Origin: Tragulus kanchil
Lineage: Eukaryota > Chordata > Mammalia > Artiodactyla > Tragulidae
Direction of reading: 5' to 3'
Assembly: GCA_022376925.1 (NCBI GenBank)
Contig: JAIOJX010000002.1
Span: 63,884,001-63,948,000, forward strand
DNA length: 64,000 bases
Shown here: piece after piece, positions 45,874 through 58,278 of the stretch
Layout: each line of letters starts with the position of its first letter
How positions within the stretch are numbered: position 1 is the stretch's first letter
Made by a program: the position numbers and the translations under genes
Notes under the pieces: model-generated
Database searches by the model: none
Seen by the model: the letters and a program-made list of their open reading frames with translations, nothing else
Told to the model about the DNA's origin: nothing

Positions 45874-47019
45874 GATATGTACATACTGTATCTTCATATA
45901 TGTTTATGTTATAAATTCCATATTTTAGTAGCCTTTCTGGCTACTGCATGGAAAGAGCTACCAAGTAGAAGATAGTATCGGAGATGGGGTACAGCAACCA
46001 TATTTAAGATATATTTGGTGGTAGAACATAAATGACTGGTTGCACCTAGTAAGTTCAGGGAAAAAGAAGACAGTGGTTCTACTGTATGACTCCCCATTTG
46101 CCTGTAGGTAATATCTTATTGCAAACAACAGTTACAGTTTCCTAATGCAGAACCTGAAGGGCTTCTTTTGACGAGGACATCTTAACTTGCTGACTTTGTT
46201 GCTATTGACGGAGTCTGCCTAAATGCAGAAAACTATGAAATGACTTACTAATATGGCCTTGTCAGTTATTCAGTCAGGTCCCCTCCCTCACTACTCTCAA
46301 TCAGGAGGATTCGCGATACTGAGAAAGAAGTACCTGTTCCTGATAAATATCAGTACATCTGTTTAATCATTCACCAAGGCCTGAATTATTCAGGCATGTT
46401 TGTGTGAATGTAAGCACACGGGGGACTTGTGACCATGACTGATGTCCCAGATGAAGAGCTGGTACCCTGTTTATAGGTAAGATGTGGCGGACGCAAGGGT
46501 GATCATAAAGCTATGGAAAGTAGAAGCATTTTGACTCCAAGTAATGGAAACAATCTCCCCGTTCTTTCACTTTGCTGCCTGGTCCTCAGGAACCATCCCT
46601 GCTTCGCCACTGGGGTGCGTGCCCTGATCCAGCCCCCTCAGACTTCCCTACACTCAGAGGCCCCAAATATGACAGTCACTTTCCATCTGAACCTTGTCCT
46701 CACCCTTGAGGGCTCCGACTCTCCACTGTATAGGATGCCATCAGGCATATCTACATGACCAGCCACCTGAACCTAAATGAGCTGCAAATCAGTCAGGTGG
46801 AGGCTTTATTTATTCTGGATGTTCCATCCATTTTCACTGTCTAGGATTATGTTCACTTTTCTAAAATGTATCCGACATCGTTCTTTTTCTCTCTAAGGAA
46901 AAATTAAAAATAATCATGACTTTTTGGCTGTAAATTAAAGCAGATTCTATTTAGAGTGCTTTTGACATAAAATGTATTAGAGTTAGTACTCACTGAAATC
47001 GGTAAGCACACAACAGATA

Positions 47020-49183
47020 GCCACTGTTTCATGGCTGCTGGTCATGTGCCCGGCAGTTAGCTAGGCCCTCGCATATGGGATTTCTAAATGATGTGGTGTT
47101 TCTCTCCAATGCATATTATTATTCCCAGTTGACAGATTTGGAACCTGTAACTGAGAGGTTCTGTAGTCTTGTCAGATTTGCCCTGCAGATCAGCAGCACT
47201 TCCAGGTTTCAGACATAATCTTTTTGGCTCGAAAGTGCACATACTCAGCCACCTCACTCTCAACCCCTTTTAAAATAAAAATAGCACCATTGACTGCTTG
47301 CATCCCACTCGATTTCAGGAGGTGCATGAATATAACCTCAATTACTCCTCCCCACAGCCTAATACAATGGGTATTTTGTACCGATTTTATCACTAAAAAA
47401 AGATGAGGTTGAGAGAAGTTCCATAGCTTACAGTTTCATCAGGAGCTTAACAATTTCAAGAGACCAAAGGCCTCGGTATTAATAATTTACGTGAAGTCAG
47501 GGGGAAGAACTGGATTCCAGTATGCTCAAGCCTAAAAGATGTAACCTCCGTCTCTCCATGTCTTAGCTGTGCTTTCCTCTTTGTCAGTTACTTGCACGCA
47601 CAGCCTTCCCTGGGGAGGTGGCCAACCGGCTGCTGACTGCTGAAGGCCCCCGTCCTCTCTGCTTACCGGTCCCTAGCAGGCCAGTTATCCCTCTTTCCCT
47701 GAACTTCCTCACATTTCTGGAACTGAATATCGTTTTCATTGTTTGACTGAGTCTGAATCCATTTCTCTCCTCTGGGGCAGGAAAATGGGCTCAACACAAC
47801 TCAAAACCTACAGAGAGAAGTGTTCCATGTACCTTGACCCCACAAAAGAGAGGTGACTATGGAGTGAGCAAAACAGGCAACAAATTGCCATCTGTCCATC
47901 CAGTAGCAGTAAGTGGCATAGACAAGACTCAATTCAGATCTGTAAGGCTCCCAAAGCACTTTCTACTACTCTTCACACTGGTCTTCATCTCCAGATATTT
48001 GTCTTTAGATATGTGTTGTGAGGTAATTTCAAAATCTCCTGTACTTTTGTGGGGAAAAATGCCATTTTGTTAAGGAAATGACCTTTAGAAACATCAGCTT
48101 CAAGCCACTGTTTCATGGCTGCTGGTCATGTGCCCGGCAGTTAGCTAGGCCCTCGCATATGGGATTTCTAAATGATGTGGTGTTTCTCTCCAATGCATAT
48201 TATTATTCCCAGTTGACAGATTTGGAACCTGTAACTGAGAGGTTCTGTAGTCTTGTCAGATTTGCCCTGCAGATCAGCAGCACTTCCAGGTTTCAGACAT
48301 AATCTTTTTGGCTCGAAAGTGCACATACTCAGCCACCTCACTCTCAACCCGTTTTAAAATAAAAATAGCACCATTGACTGCTTGCATCCCACTCGATTTC
48401 AGGAGGTGCATGAATATAACCTCAATTACTCCTCCCCACAGCCTAATACAATGGGTATTTTGTACCGATTTTATCACTAAAAAAAGATGAGGTTGAGAGA
48501 AGTTCCATAGCTTACAGTTTCATCAGGAGCTTAACAATTTCAAGAGACCAAAGGCCTCGGTATTAATAATTTACGTGAAGTCAGGGGGAAGAACTGGATT
48601 CCAGTATGCTCAAGCCTAAAAGATGTAACCTCCGTCTCTCCATGTCTTAGCTGTGCTTTCCTCTTTGTCAGTTACTTGCACGCACAGCCTTCCCTGGGGA
48701 GGTGGCCAACCGCTGCTGACTGCTGAAGGCCCCCGTCCTCTCTGCTTACCGGTCCCTAGCAGGCCAGTTATCCCTCTTTCCCTGAACTTCCTCACATTTC
48801 TGGAACTGAATATCGTTTTCATTGTTTGACTGAGTCTGAATCCATTTCTCTCCTCTGGGGCAGGAAAATGGGCTCAACACAACTCAAAACCTACAGAGAG
48901 AAGTGTTCCATGTACCTTGACCCCACAAAAGAGAGGTGACTATGGAGTGAGCAAAACAGGCAACAAATTGCCATCTGTCCATCCAGTAGCAGTAAGTGGC
49001 ATAGACAAGACTCAATTCAGATCTGTAAGGCTCCCAAAGCACTTTCTACTACTCTTCACACTGGTCTTCATCTCCAGATATTTGTCTTTAGATATGTGTT
49101 GTGAGGTAATTTCAAAATCTCCTGTACTTTTGTGGGGAAAAATGCCATTTTGTTAAGGAAATGACCTTTAGAAACATCAGCTT
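47020..49183 (+). repeat. Direct duplication pair 18 (47020-48100 / 48104-49183)
   Basis: Offset 1083-1084, with a 3-bp filler. One difference (ccccttttaaaa against cccgttttaaaa) and one lost G (accggctgc against accgctgc) are visible. A MIR-like patch at about 47080-47220 recurs at 48164-48304. Confidence 0.95.
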
Positions 49184-51029
49184 GCTTGTGATATAGCTCT
49201 TAAAAATAAGTCTGTCAGCATACAGAGAAATATTATTTCTAGAAGTTAGAAATTCTCAAGATTTAAAAATGCGATGATTTAGTATCTAATTTCATGGCAT
49301 AGCTTTGCATTGAATAACATGTCCCTGTTTATATCGAAAATAAAGGATATGTGGCATAGAATGGACTTTCTCCTCACCTTTCATTTTAAGAATGCTCTAC
49401 TATTTTCTACATTTCCCAACAACTCAGTCTTTATTAGCACTTCAGCAATCCTTACTTCAGTGTTTTTGACCTCCCACCTTGAAGACAATACCTTCTCCTT
49501 GGGAGAAATTAAGTTGAAAAGAGTAGGCAGAAATAAATAATGTAACCCAGTGGAAACAGTACAGGATTAAGAATCAAGAAGCCAGGATAAAGATCCCAAT
49601 TTGCTAATACCTCTCTATGAATGAGGGATAACAAATTGGTTCCTAACTCTCTAAGATGATCCTCTACAAGCCTCTTATATAATTTAATTAATGACTGTAT
49701 TTTCATACTGGGTACAGTAAACCTTTTCAAATTGGCCAGTAAATCAAAATTCATTCACGCAAACAAAAATGAATTGAGAGTCTTTGGTAAAGTACTGTGA
49801 TAGATACGGCGAAGCCTGGAAGATGATTCTCCAGAGGAATCTGTTGTCATTCCCTCAGTTGTGCTGATTGTCTAATAGGTACATGACACTGTGCTAGAAG
49901 GGTCTGTAAAGATATCTGAATATCGTTTTCATTGTTTGACTGAGTCTGAATCCATTTCTCTCCTCTGGGGCAGGAAAATGGGCTCAACACAACTCAAAAC
50001 CTACAGAGAGAAGTGTTCCATGTACCTTGACCCCACAAAAGAGAGGTGACTATGGAGTGAGCAAAACAGGCAACAAATTGCCATCTGTCCATCCAGTAGC
50101 AGTAAGTGGCATAGACAAGACTCAATTCAGATCTGTAAGGCTCCCAAAGCACTTTCTACTACTCTTCACACTGGTCTTCATCTCCAGATATTTGTCTTTA
50201 GATATGTGTTGTGAGGTAATTTCAAAATCTCCTGTACTTTTGTGGGGGAAAAAATGCCATTTTGTTAAGGAAATGACCTTTAGAAACATCAGCTTGCTTG
50301 TGATATAGCTCTTAAAAATAAGTCTGTCAGCATACAGAGAAATATTATTTCTAGAAGTTAGAAATTCTCAAGATTTAAAAATGCGATGATTTAGTATCTA
50401 ATTTCATGGCATAGCTTTGCATTGAATAACATGTCCCTGTTTATATCGAAAATAAAGGATATGTGGCATAGAATGGACTTTCTCCTCACCTTTCATTTTA
50501 AGAATGCTCTACTATTTTCTACATTTCCCAACAACTCAGTCTTTATTAGCACTTCAGCAATCCTTACTTCAGTGTTTTTGACCTCCCACCTTGAAGACAA
50601 TACCTTCTCCTTGGGAGAAATTAAGTTGAAAAGAGTAGGCAGAAATAAATAATGTAACCCAGTGGAAACAGTACAGGATTAAGAATCAAGAAGCCAGGAT
50701 AAAGATCCCAATTTGCTAATACCTCTCTATGAATGAGGGATAACAAATTGGTTCCTAACTCTCTAAGATGATCCTCTACAAGCCTCTTATATAATTTAAT
50801 TAATGACTGTATTTTCATACTGGGTACAGTAAACCTTTTCAAATTGGCCAGTAAATCAAAATTCATTCACGCAAACAAAAATGAATTGAGAGTCTTTGGT
50901 AAAGTACTGTGATAGATACGGCGAAGCCTGGAAGATGATTCTCCAGAGGAATCTGTTGTCATTCCCTCAGTTGTGCTGATTGTCTAATAGGTACATGACA
51001 CTGTGCTAGAAGGGTCTGTAAAGATATCT
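48806..51029 (+). repeat. Direct duplication pair 19 (48806-49917 / 49916-51029)
   Basis: Offset 1110-1112, junction microhomology 'ct' at 49916-49917. Overlap with pair 18 makes about 380 bp present three times (from 47722, 48806 and 49916). A homopolymer change (gtggggaaaaat against gtgggggaaaaaat) extends the apparent ORF in the third copy. Confidence 0.96.
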
Positions 51030-51267
51030 TGAAATGCTCTAAGGGGCTTGTAGTCTACCTGGAGAGATATGGGCAAAGAGAAAGATAGATATACAAGGCA
51101 GCATATACAGCATGTCATGTGAACAGGACAAGTGCTCAGGCACTTAACTTCTGATGAACAGTTCAGACATTAGGGACTATCCACACATACTTTGTAATAT
51201 GGGTCAGTGTAATTATTTCCATGAATATCAGCATAAAGATCAACATAGGAAGTCAAAGTAGGTATAC

Positions 51268-51438
51268 AAGAGCCAGATTGTTGGGAGTTCCATGGTGGCG
51301 CAGTGGTTAAGACTCTGGGTTCCCAGTGCACTGGGGCCTGAGTTCCATCCCTGTTCATGGGACTAGATCTCACATGCCTCAGCTAAGACCTAGTGCAGCC
51401 AAATAAATAATAAATTTTTAAAAAGAGCCAAATTATTG
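51268..51438 (+). mobile_element. CHR-2-type SINE with target-site duplication
   Basis: Sense tRNA-derived SINE: 'gttccatggtggcgcagtgg', 'ttaagactctgggttcccag', 'gactagatctcacatgcctc', tail 'ccaaataaataataaa'. Flanked by aagagccagattgttg (51268-51283) and aagagccaaattattg (51423-51438), a 16-bp target-site duplication with two mismatches. Older than the CHR at 62347 judging by that decay. Confidence 0.88.
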
Positions 51439-52164
51439 AGCAGTTATATCTAAATCCAGAGTGGACTAAAGAAAGAAAGGAAAGACTGAGGAATCCACCA
51501 CAGAGAAATGATCATAATGTTCAGACAGTAAAATGTTGTCTAGTAACGAAGCTACTAGTTCATATCAAAATGTGTTGTAAATGAAAAATATTCATTGATT
51601 CAATGTGTGTAAACAGAATGCAAAATATATTTCAGTAATTTTTATACTGATGCCCTGTAGTTATATTTTGGATACAGTGGGCAAAATAAAACATCATTAA
51701 AAGTAGTTACTTTGATGCAGTTTTTATGGCTTATGCTAGTTAACTTAACCAGATTAAGAACTGAGAATGCTTTATGAATCCAATTTTTTACCAGTTCTCA
51801 ATTCCAAGTTGAAAGGAAGCTCTAAATACCTTTATTCTAAAGCCTGCTCATAAATTTCAAAATGTGTTGGAGGTGAGAAAACTCATACTTAATGAGTACC
51901 TACCGTTTTGGGGCTGCCATATGAAGTTGGAGTTTTTAATCCTCAGTTCAAAGGAAGCTCGTTCAGGTTAAGTAACTTGTCGTGGGTTCATAGAACACAG
52001 AAGCACCATCAAACTTCTCCTTACAAAATAGATGCTTGTTCATATACTACATTGTATGCCCGAAGTTCTGCTACTGCACCTGTACATCCTGAGGAGTACC
52101 GTGTTAGGAAATCAACAAGGTATTTACCTATTTACATGAAAGTATTTACAGGGACAAAGTGTAA

Positions 52165-52233
52165 GGGCTTTGGAGTCACCAACCCGGATTCTAAGCCTGG
52201 GTCTGCTGTTTTGTAGCTGGGCAAATTACTGAA
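52165..52233 (+). repeat. MIR SINE, cut by a junction
   Basis: 'gggctttggagtcaccaacc' and 'ttgtagctgggcaaattact' are the start of a MIR that stops at the junction at 52233. The full element is at 53329. Confidence 0.7.
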
Positions 52234-52430
52234 GGAGAGAAAGGAAAATAGATATACAAGGCAGCATATACAGCATGTCATGTGAACAGGACAAGTGCTC
52301 AGGCACTTAACTTCTGATGAACAGTTCAGACATTAGGGACTATCCACACATACTTTGTAATATGGGTCAGTGTAATTATTTCCATGAATATCAGCATAAA
52401 GATCAACATAGGAAGTCAAAGTAGGTATAC

Positions 52431-52601
52431 AAGAGCCAGATTGTTGGGAGTTCCATGGTGGCGCAGTGGTTAAGACTCTGGGTTCCCAGTGCACTGGGGC
52501 CTGAGTTCCATCCCTGTTCATGGGACTAGATCTCACATGCCTCAGCTAAGACCTAGTGCAGCCAAATAAATAATAAATTTTTAAAAAGAGCCAAATTATT
52601 G
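52431..52601 (+). mobile_element. CHR-2-type SINE, duplicate
   Basis: Copy of the SINE at 51268 including both decayed target-site repeats, produced by pair 20. Confidence 0.88.
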
Positions 52602-53328
52602 AGCAGTTATATCTAAATCCAGAGTGGACTAAAGAAAGAAAGGAAAGACTGAGGAATCCACCACAGAGAAATGATCATAATGTTCAGACAGTAAAATGTT
52701 GTCTAGTAACGAAGCTACTAGTTCATATCAAAATGTGTTGTAAATGAAAAATATTCATTGATTCAATGTGTGTAAACAGAATGCAAAATATATTTCAGTA
52801 ATTTTTATACTGATGCCCTGTAGTTATATTTTGGATACAGTGGGCAAAATAAAACATCATTAAAAGTAGTTACTTTGATGCAGTTTTTATGGCTTATGCT
52901 AGTTAACTTAACCAGATTAAGAACTGAGAATGCTTTATGAATCCAATTTTTTACCAGTTCTCAATTCCAAGTTGAAAGGAAGCTCTAAATACCTTTATTC
53001 TAAAGCCTGCTCATAAATTTCAAAATGTGTTGGAGGTGAGAAAACTCATACTTAATGAGTACCTACCGTTTTGGGGCTGCCATATGAAGTTGGAGTTTTT
53101 AATCCTCAGTTCAAAGGAAGCTCGTTCAGGTTAAGTAACTTGTCGTGGGTTCATAGAACACAGAAGCACCATCAAACTTCTCCTTACAAAATAGATGCTT
53201 GTTCATATACCACATTGTATGCCCGAAGTTCTGCTACTGCACCTGTACATCCTGAGGAGTACCGTGTTAGGAAATCAACAAGGTATTTACCTATTTACAT
53301 GAAAGTATTTACAGGGACAAAGTGTAAG

Positions 53329-53520
53329 GGCTTTGGAGTCACCAACCCGGGATTCTAAGCCTGGGTCTGCTGTTTTGTAGCTGGGCAAATTACTGAACCA
53401 CTCTAAGATTCAGTTTTATCATCTGTAAAGAGGGCATGAGAGTAATGCTGTTCTGAATGTTAAAGCAAATTACCTTTAATAAGTACTCAGGGCCCAGCCT
53501 GCAGTTAGAATTCAAGGAAT
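53329..53520 (+). repeat. MIR SINE
   Basis: Complete order: 'gggctttggagtcaccaacc', 'gctgggcaaattactgaacc', 'cagttttatcatctgtaaag', then 'ataagtactcagggcccagc'. Confidence 0.8.
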
Positions 53521-53523
53521 GAT

Positions 53524-53765
53524 AGCAGTGTGGTTAAGATACAGGGATAAGCATGTGGTTTGAGCCCTATTAAATGTCTGATGGGTACAGAACTAGATGA
53601 GCACTGCTCTGGTGCCCGTAAATTACCAGCCATGTGACCCTGGGTCAGTACATCTCTGTGCCTCAGTCCCCACCTATGAATTTTGGGTTTAATGAGTCCT
53701 GTCCCTATTGTTATTGGGATGATTAAATAAGATAAGGCATGAGAGTTGCTTAGAAAATAATATTT
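53524..53765 (+). repeat. Second MIR SINE
   Basis: Follows directly: 'gtggttaagatacagggata', 'gccatgtgaccctgggtcag', 'ctctgtgcctcagtccccac', 'gattaaataagataaggcat'. Two MIRs lie in tandem orientation. Confidence 0.8.
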
Positions 53766-54121
53766 GCTGGAGCAAAATAATGGAAAATGATGCTTTTACT
53801 GCTGCTTTTACTGTCATTAATATTCAGAAAATGTTTGTTTTCCAAAATGTATTTATATGTATATATTTATTCTTTTAGCTTTTTAATTGGTTTTGTTCTA
53901 TTTCCTGATATTTGTTTTAAATTTAGGGGTCCAAAGCCAATGTGCTTTCTGAATTTATTCCTTTTAGACTCTTCCCTTGCAGCTAAGTCTATGCACGTGC
54001 TGGCTTTTGATAGTCACTACCCAGCCTACCTCAACCAGCTTCTTACTTGCCATCCAAGCATTGTGGGCTTTATCTTGAAAATCCCACTGACAGAGGTAAG
54101 AAATTGCTTTTTCCCCCACTG
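53766..54121. other. Single-copy DNA with a chance ORF
   Basis: Contains a 112-codon ORF (53787-54125) opening with a leucine-rich stretch. No recognised protein similarity, no conserved motif, and it overlaps an L2 fragment at its end. A 'cagaggtaagaaa' splice-donor-like word at about 54092 is not backed by an exon I can support. Confidence 0.4.
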
Positions 54122-54190
54122 CTGAATCCTCAGAATCTAGCAAAATGCCACCCACACACTAGGTATTCAATAAATTTGTGGAATAAATGA
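54122..54190 (+). repeat. L2 LINE 3' end
   Basis: 'gaatcctcagaatctagcaa', 'actaggtattcaataaattt' and 'ggaataaatgag' match the L2 3' terminus (cctagcacagtgcc ... tcaataaatatttg). Confidence 0.7.
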
Positions 54191-54483
54191 GAAGCCAGTT
54201 AGCCATGTGATTAATAATAAAAATAAAGATTTAGATAGAGTTCTTAGTTAGGTTCTGCACATAGAATTCTTCTATGAATAAAGTCTTTGAGAACTTGTGA
54301 ATTTGTAAATCATCACCTATATTCTGGATAGCTGAAGTCACTGGATAAATAAAATGAAAATATCAAGTACAGCATGTTAACCTAGCTGATCAGGATTTTT
54401 TTCACCAACTGATATTCTCAGATTAAATGTATAGAAGTTGTTAGTACTCTCCCATTCATAACATCTCCCAGTATAACTATTCA

Positions 54484-54765
54484 CTACTGTTTTCCTTTTT
54501 CCCTAGCATGCCTCTTTTATTTATATTTATTTTCATCCATCTTTTATTCTTTGGCATGTGTGGGCCTCCCATTGCAGTGGCCTCTCTCACTACAGAGCAC
54601 TGGCTCTGGGCGCATGCGCTCCAGAGCACTGGCTCATAACTGGACACACTGGTCCAGACACTCCACCGCGCGTGGTATCTTCCAAGGCCAAGGATCGAAC
54701 CAGTGCCCCTTGCACTACAAGGCGGACTTTTTAACCACTGGACCACCAGGGAAGCCCTACTGTTT
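54484..54765 (-). mobile_element. CHR-type SINE with 9-bp target-site duplication
   Basis: Antisense CHR ('gggcctcccattgcagtggc', 'gggcgcatgcgctccagagc', 'tggtatcttccaaggccaag', 'aaccactggaccaccaggga'). The direct repeat ctactgttt is at 54484-54492 and 54757-54765. The 106-codon reverse ORF is SINE read-through. Confidence 0.85.
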
Positions 54766-54965
54766 ATTTTTATAGCTGAGCGTGGACTTATAAACATTTG
54801 TCAAGTACATTTAATCCTAGTTTGAATTTTAAAAAAGAAGAAAGTATCATCTGAAAATTTAGTTCCAAAATTCTCTTAGAAAATTTACCTGTGTATATAT
54901 ACACATACTCACACTCACACCACCTACACATATCAAACAGATATTAGAATTAGGATAATGTAATG

Positions 54966-55051
54966 TATTGGGTTTTTGCCCAAAAGTTCGTTTGGGTGTT
55001 TCCTTAAGATTGTATAGAAAAGCTCAAATGAACTTTTAGGCCAACCCAATA
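54966..55051. mobile_element. Mariner-type MITE
   Basis: An 86-bp element bounded by TA dinucleotides. The left arm 'ttgggtttttgcccaaaagt' and right arm 'aacttttaggccaacccaa' are imperfect inverted repeats that fold into a hairpin with loop around 'gattgtatag'. This is the signature of a short Tc1/mariner-derived element (analogous to MADE1 in primates). No transposase. Confidence 0.85.
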
Positions 55052-55407
55052 AATCACAGTATTTTAAAACAAATGTAAAATACTTTAGACATGATCTTGG
55101 GAAGTAGGAATTAAGAATTCAAGGAGAGTTCTTTTTCTGATGTTTCTAAATCCTTCGTCTTAATGAGTCTATCAAGAGTCCTTTATTTATAGGGAATTAA
55201 ATGAAAATCACGAAAGCAGCCCTGATAATATCCACCTATTTTACTGTTATTAAAGACTTTATAGCGCAGTGGAGTAGACAAACAACCTAATCTCGCCGAT
55301 GTTATTTCTAGTACAATGTCATGGGCTGGTGACAAGTGTGTAGTCACTTAATAGGCTTATTTAGACACTAAATACCCAAGTAGGTAAACCCTGAATCATT
55401 GTAAGAT

Positions 55408-55797
55408 ATGTGTGCTAAGTTGCTTCAGTCGTGTCTGACTCTGTGCTACCCCATGGACTGTAGCCCACCAGGTTCCTCTGTCTATGAGATTCTTGCTGAG
55501 TGGCTGGACCAATGTATCCAACTACAGAGCTGGAACTGTGGAGTACATGTGCCCAGAGCCAGTGCTCTGCAGCGGGAGAGGCCACTGCGATGGGAGGCCC
55601 ACACAGGCCAAAGAACAAAAGATAAATAAATGAAAGAACAATAGAAGTGGTCAAAAAGAATACTGGACTGGGTTGAATAACACTGGGAAGACTAATTCTC
55701 GAGAGGAGCTTCCTGACCCAGGGATCGAACCCACATCTCTTATGTCTCCTGCATTGGCAGATGGGTTCTTTACCACTAGCACCACCTGGGAAGTGCA
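55408..55797. mobile_element. BOV-A2 SINE interrupted by a CHR SINE
   Basis: An antisense BOV-A2 starts at 55408 ('aagttgcttcagtcgtgtct', 'ccatggactgtagcccacca') and breaks off after 'gagattctt' (about 55492). About 150 bp of a sense, 5'-truncated CHR SINE follow ('ctgcagcgggagaggccact', 'gatgggaggcccacacaggc', tail 'gataaataaatgaaag'). BOV-A2 then resumes at 'aagaatactggactgggttg' (55656) and ends with 'taccactagcaccacctggg'. The order dates the CHR insertion after the BOV-A2. The 157-codon reverse ORF spans all three pieces and is not a gene. Confidence 0.85.
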
Positions 55798-56348
55798 AAC
55801 TAACAATAAATAAGTAAAAAATACTGTGAAACTGAACTGCTGGTTTTTGAGTTGGCCTAAACATGAGCGTTTTCGTAGTGCCAGGCAACCATCAGCACAA
55901 TACAGCACCTAGCAACCTGCTACCTAGAGTTTGGTAACTGCTCCTTATCAACGGATCATGTTTCAGGCCAGCCCTCTAGATGGAGCCATGTTCAGGTTGT
56001 GCTAAAAGATCAGCCTTAATGCCTAGCCGGCTCCCTACATACCCTTTCCCCATTTTTGCCAAGGTGTAGGACATCCACCTTCATTTCTGTCCATGTCTAT
56101 CCTCTGTTGTCTTTTTTTAGACTTTACTTTTTAAGTTTACTCTACATGTGCTCTTAATCAGATCTTACCTGAGTAAAATATTAGGGACAGAAGAAAAGAT
56201 ACACGCATTCGTTAGTTCACAGTGTAGCACTATTCAGATTGCAAGGGCTGGGAAAGAATTTCTACCTGTGCAAGACATATCTTGCTATTTCTCTAAAAGT
56301 GCAACAAAAGTGTAGCTCCTCCCGAAGGAGAGTAGCAAAAATAGATAG
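55798..56348. other. Single-copy DNA, no feature seen
   Basis: About 550 bp of non-coding DNA. Nothing recognised. Confidence 0.5.
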
Positions 56349-57185
56349 TTGTTGGACATGGATTAGTTCTACCTTAACAACAAGTTGGCCTTAATTTCTC
56401 CTGGGGCATGGGTGCTACCGAACAGAAGGATTGTCAGGACCACAACCTTGGCACATTTTTTTCTGTGCAGAGGGAAGCAGCTAGAGCCTTTTCTTACTAG
56501 GCTAGGAAATGGAGGTTGACTCTGTAGTCTTCTTCTCCTGCCCAAGCAGGTGGATGGGAGTGTGCAAGGTGGCTCGTGTGCCCTTCCCTGTTCCCCTCCA
56601 GGAACTGGCATGGTGGACACCTTCATGTGTCCTCAAGCGGCTCCTTGACAGATTGCTTTGTCCTCTGAGGAAGCTGATCTATTCATTTCTGTTTCTCTTC
56701 ACAAATCAAGGTGGGGCAATGCCCTGGGGCTTTCTTATTTCTTCACTTTTCTGAATCCCCAGGGAGCTTCTCCACTTAGAAACTGAATTTTTACAGTGAT
56801 CTCTGGTAGAAGCAGCCTGTTTTTATCTCATCCCCAATATATCCTTTCAGTGACATATGTTTGACTCCTTCTGCTACTTCTATATTAGGATCCTAGGTAA
56901 TTTACGCCTAAGGATTGTGTTTACAGACTTCTAATATCATCATCAACATCCCAGATTTTGAAAATAAAAGTTAACTGTTTCTCTGAAGGCATCTTACATT
57001 TTTTGAGGGTATTAATTTGTCAGTAGTTGAGACTTACCTCTGGTAATGCTGCCCTCTGTTATAAAATCCTCCTTATCTAAGTATTTCTCTTCTAATATTT
57101 AGGAAGAATGTTCTGGTGGTATAGAGGACTTTACCTAAAGTAATGTAATAAAGTGAGGGAAAAGGGACAAGTCGTCAACAGGTCA

Positions 57186-57400
57186 GTGTTTGGAGTCTTA
57201 AAAGGACAGAGTTCAGATCCCATGTCTGCCATTGACTAGCTATTTGACGGTGAGCAAATTCCAACACTTTCCTAGTTTCCCATTCTTCTGTTTTGTGGAA
57301 GTATGAATAGTAGCTACTTCACAGGCACCACTGTGGGCTAAGTAATACATTTCTGGCACTTCCCACAATTCATAACACATGATAAGAACACAATGAATTC
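57186..57400 (+). repeat. MIR SINE
   Basis: 'gtgtttggagtcttaaaagg', 'gatcccatgtctgccattga', 'atttgacggtgagcaaattc', 'agctacttcacaggcaccac'. Copied at 58279-58493. Confidence 0.75.
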
Positions 57401-58278
57401 TGCTGGGAGCTGTGTCCACGTAATTTTTTAGTATGCTCACGCTTGTTGGACATGGATTAGTTCTACCTTAACAACAAGTTGGCCTTAATTTCTCCTGGGG
57501 CATGGGTGCTACCGAACAGAAGGATTGTCAGGACCACAACCTTGGCACATTTTTTCTGTGCAGAGGGAAGCAGCTAGAGCCTTTTCTTACTAGGCTAGGA
57601 AATGGAGGTTGACTCTGTAGTCTTCTTCTCCTGCCCAAGCAGGTGGATGGGAGTGTGCAAGGTGGCTCGTGTGCCCTTCCCTGTTCCCCTCCAGGAACTG
57701 GCATGGTGGACACCTTCATGTGTCCTCAAGCGGCTCCTTGACAGATTGCTTTGTCCTCTGAGGAAGCTGATCTATTCATTTCTGTTTCTCTTCACAAATC
57801 AAGGTGGGGCAATGCCCTGGGGCTTTCTTATTTCTTCACTTTTCTGAATCCCCAGGGAGCTTCTCCACTTAGAAACTGAATTTTTACAGTGATCTCTGGT
57901 AGAAGCAGCCTGTTTTTATCTCATCCCCAATATATCCTTTCAGTGACATATGTTTGACTCCTTCTGCTACTTCTATATTAGGATCCTAGGTAATTTACGC
58001 CTAAGGATTGTGTTTACAGACTTCTAATATCATCATCAACATCCCAGATTTTGAAAATAAAAGTTAACTGTTTCTCTGAAGGCATCTTACATTTTTTGAG
58101 GGTATTAATTTGTCAGTAGTTGAGACTTACCTCTGGTAATGCTGCCCTCTGTTATAAAATCCTCCTTATCTAAGTATTTCTCTTCTAATATTTAGGAAGA
58201 ATGTTCTGGTGGTATAGAGGACTTTACCTAAAGTAATGTAATAAAGTGAGGGAAAAGGGACAAGTCGTCAACAGGTCA

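Larger units (their letters stand above)
44573..46790 (+). repeat. Direct duplication pair 17 (44573-45658 / 45718-46790)
   Basis: Offset 1145, settling at 1132. The filler 45659-45717 begins with a degraded version of the true continuation (aggcttta) and ends with 'agcctggtgggctac', a copy of the BOV-A2 segment at 44681-44695. Confidence 0.94.
51085..53397 (+). repeat. Direct duplication pair 20 (51085-52233 / 52248-53397)
   Basis: Offset 1163-1164. The 14-bp filler 52234-52247 (ggagagaaaggaaa) is a degraded lead-in to the unit (gagaaagatag). A T/C difference and an extra G (accaacccgggattc) separate the copies. Confidence 0.95.

Noticed and set aside
53787..54125. 112-codon ORF with a leucine-rich start and a possible splice donor
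   Set aside because: No recognised similarity, lies between a MIR and an L2 fragment, and no acceptor or neighbouring exon could be supported.
55415..55888. 157-codon reverse ORF, the longest in the window
   Set aside because: Runs through the nested CHR and BOV-A2 SINEs; peptide pieces match SINE translations.
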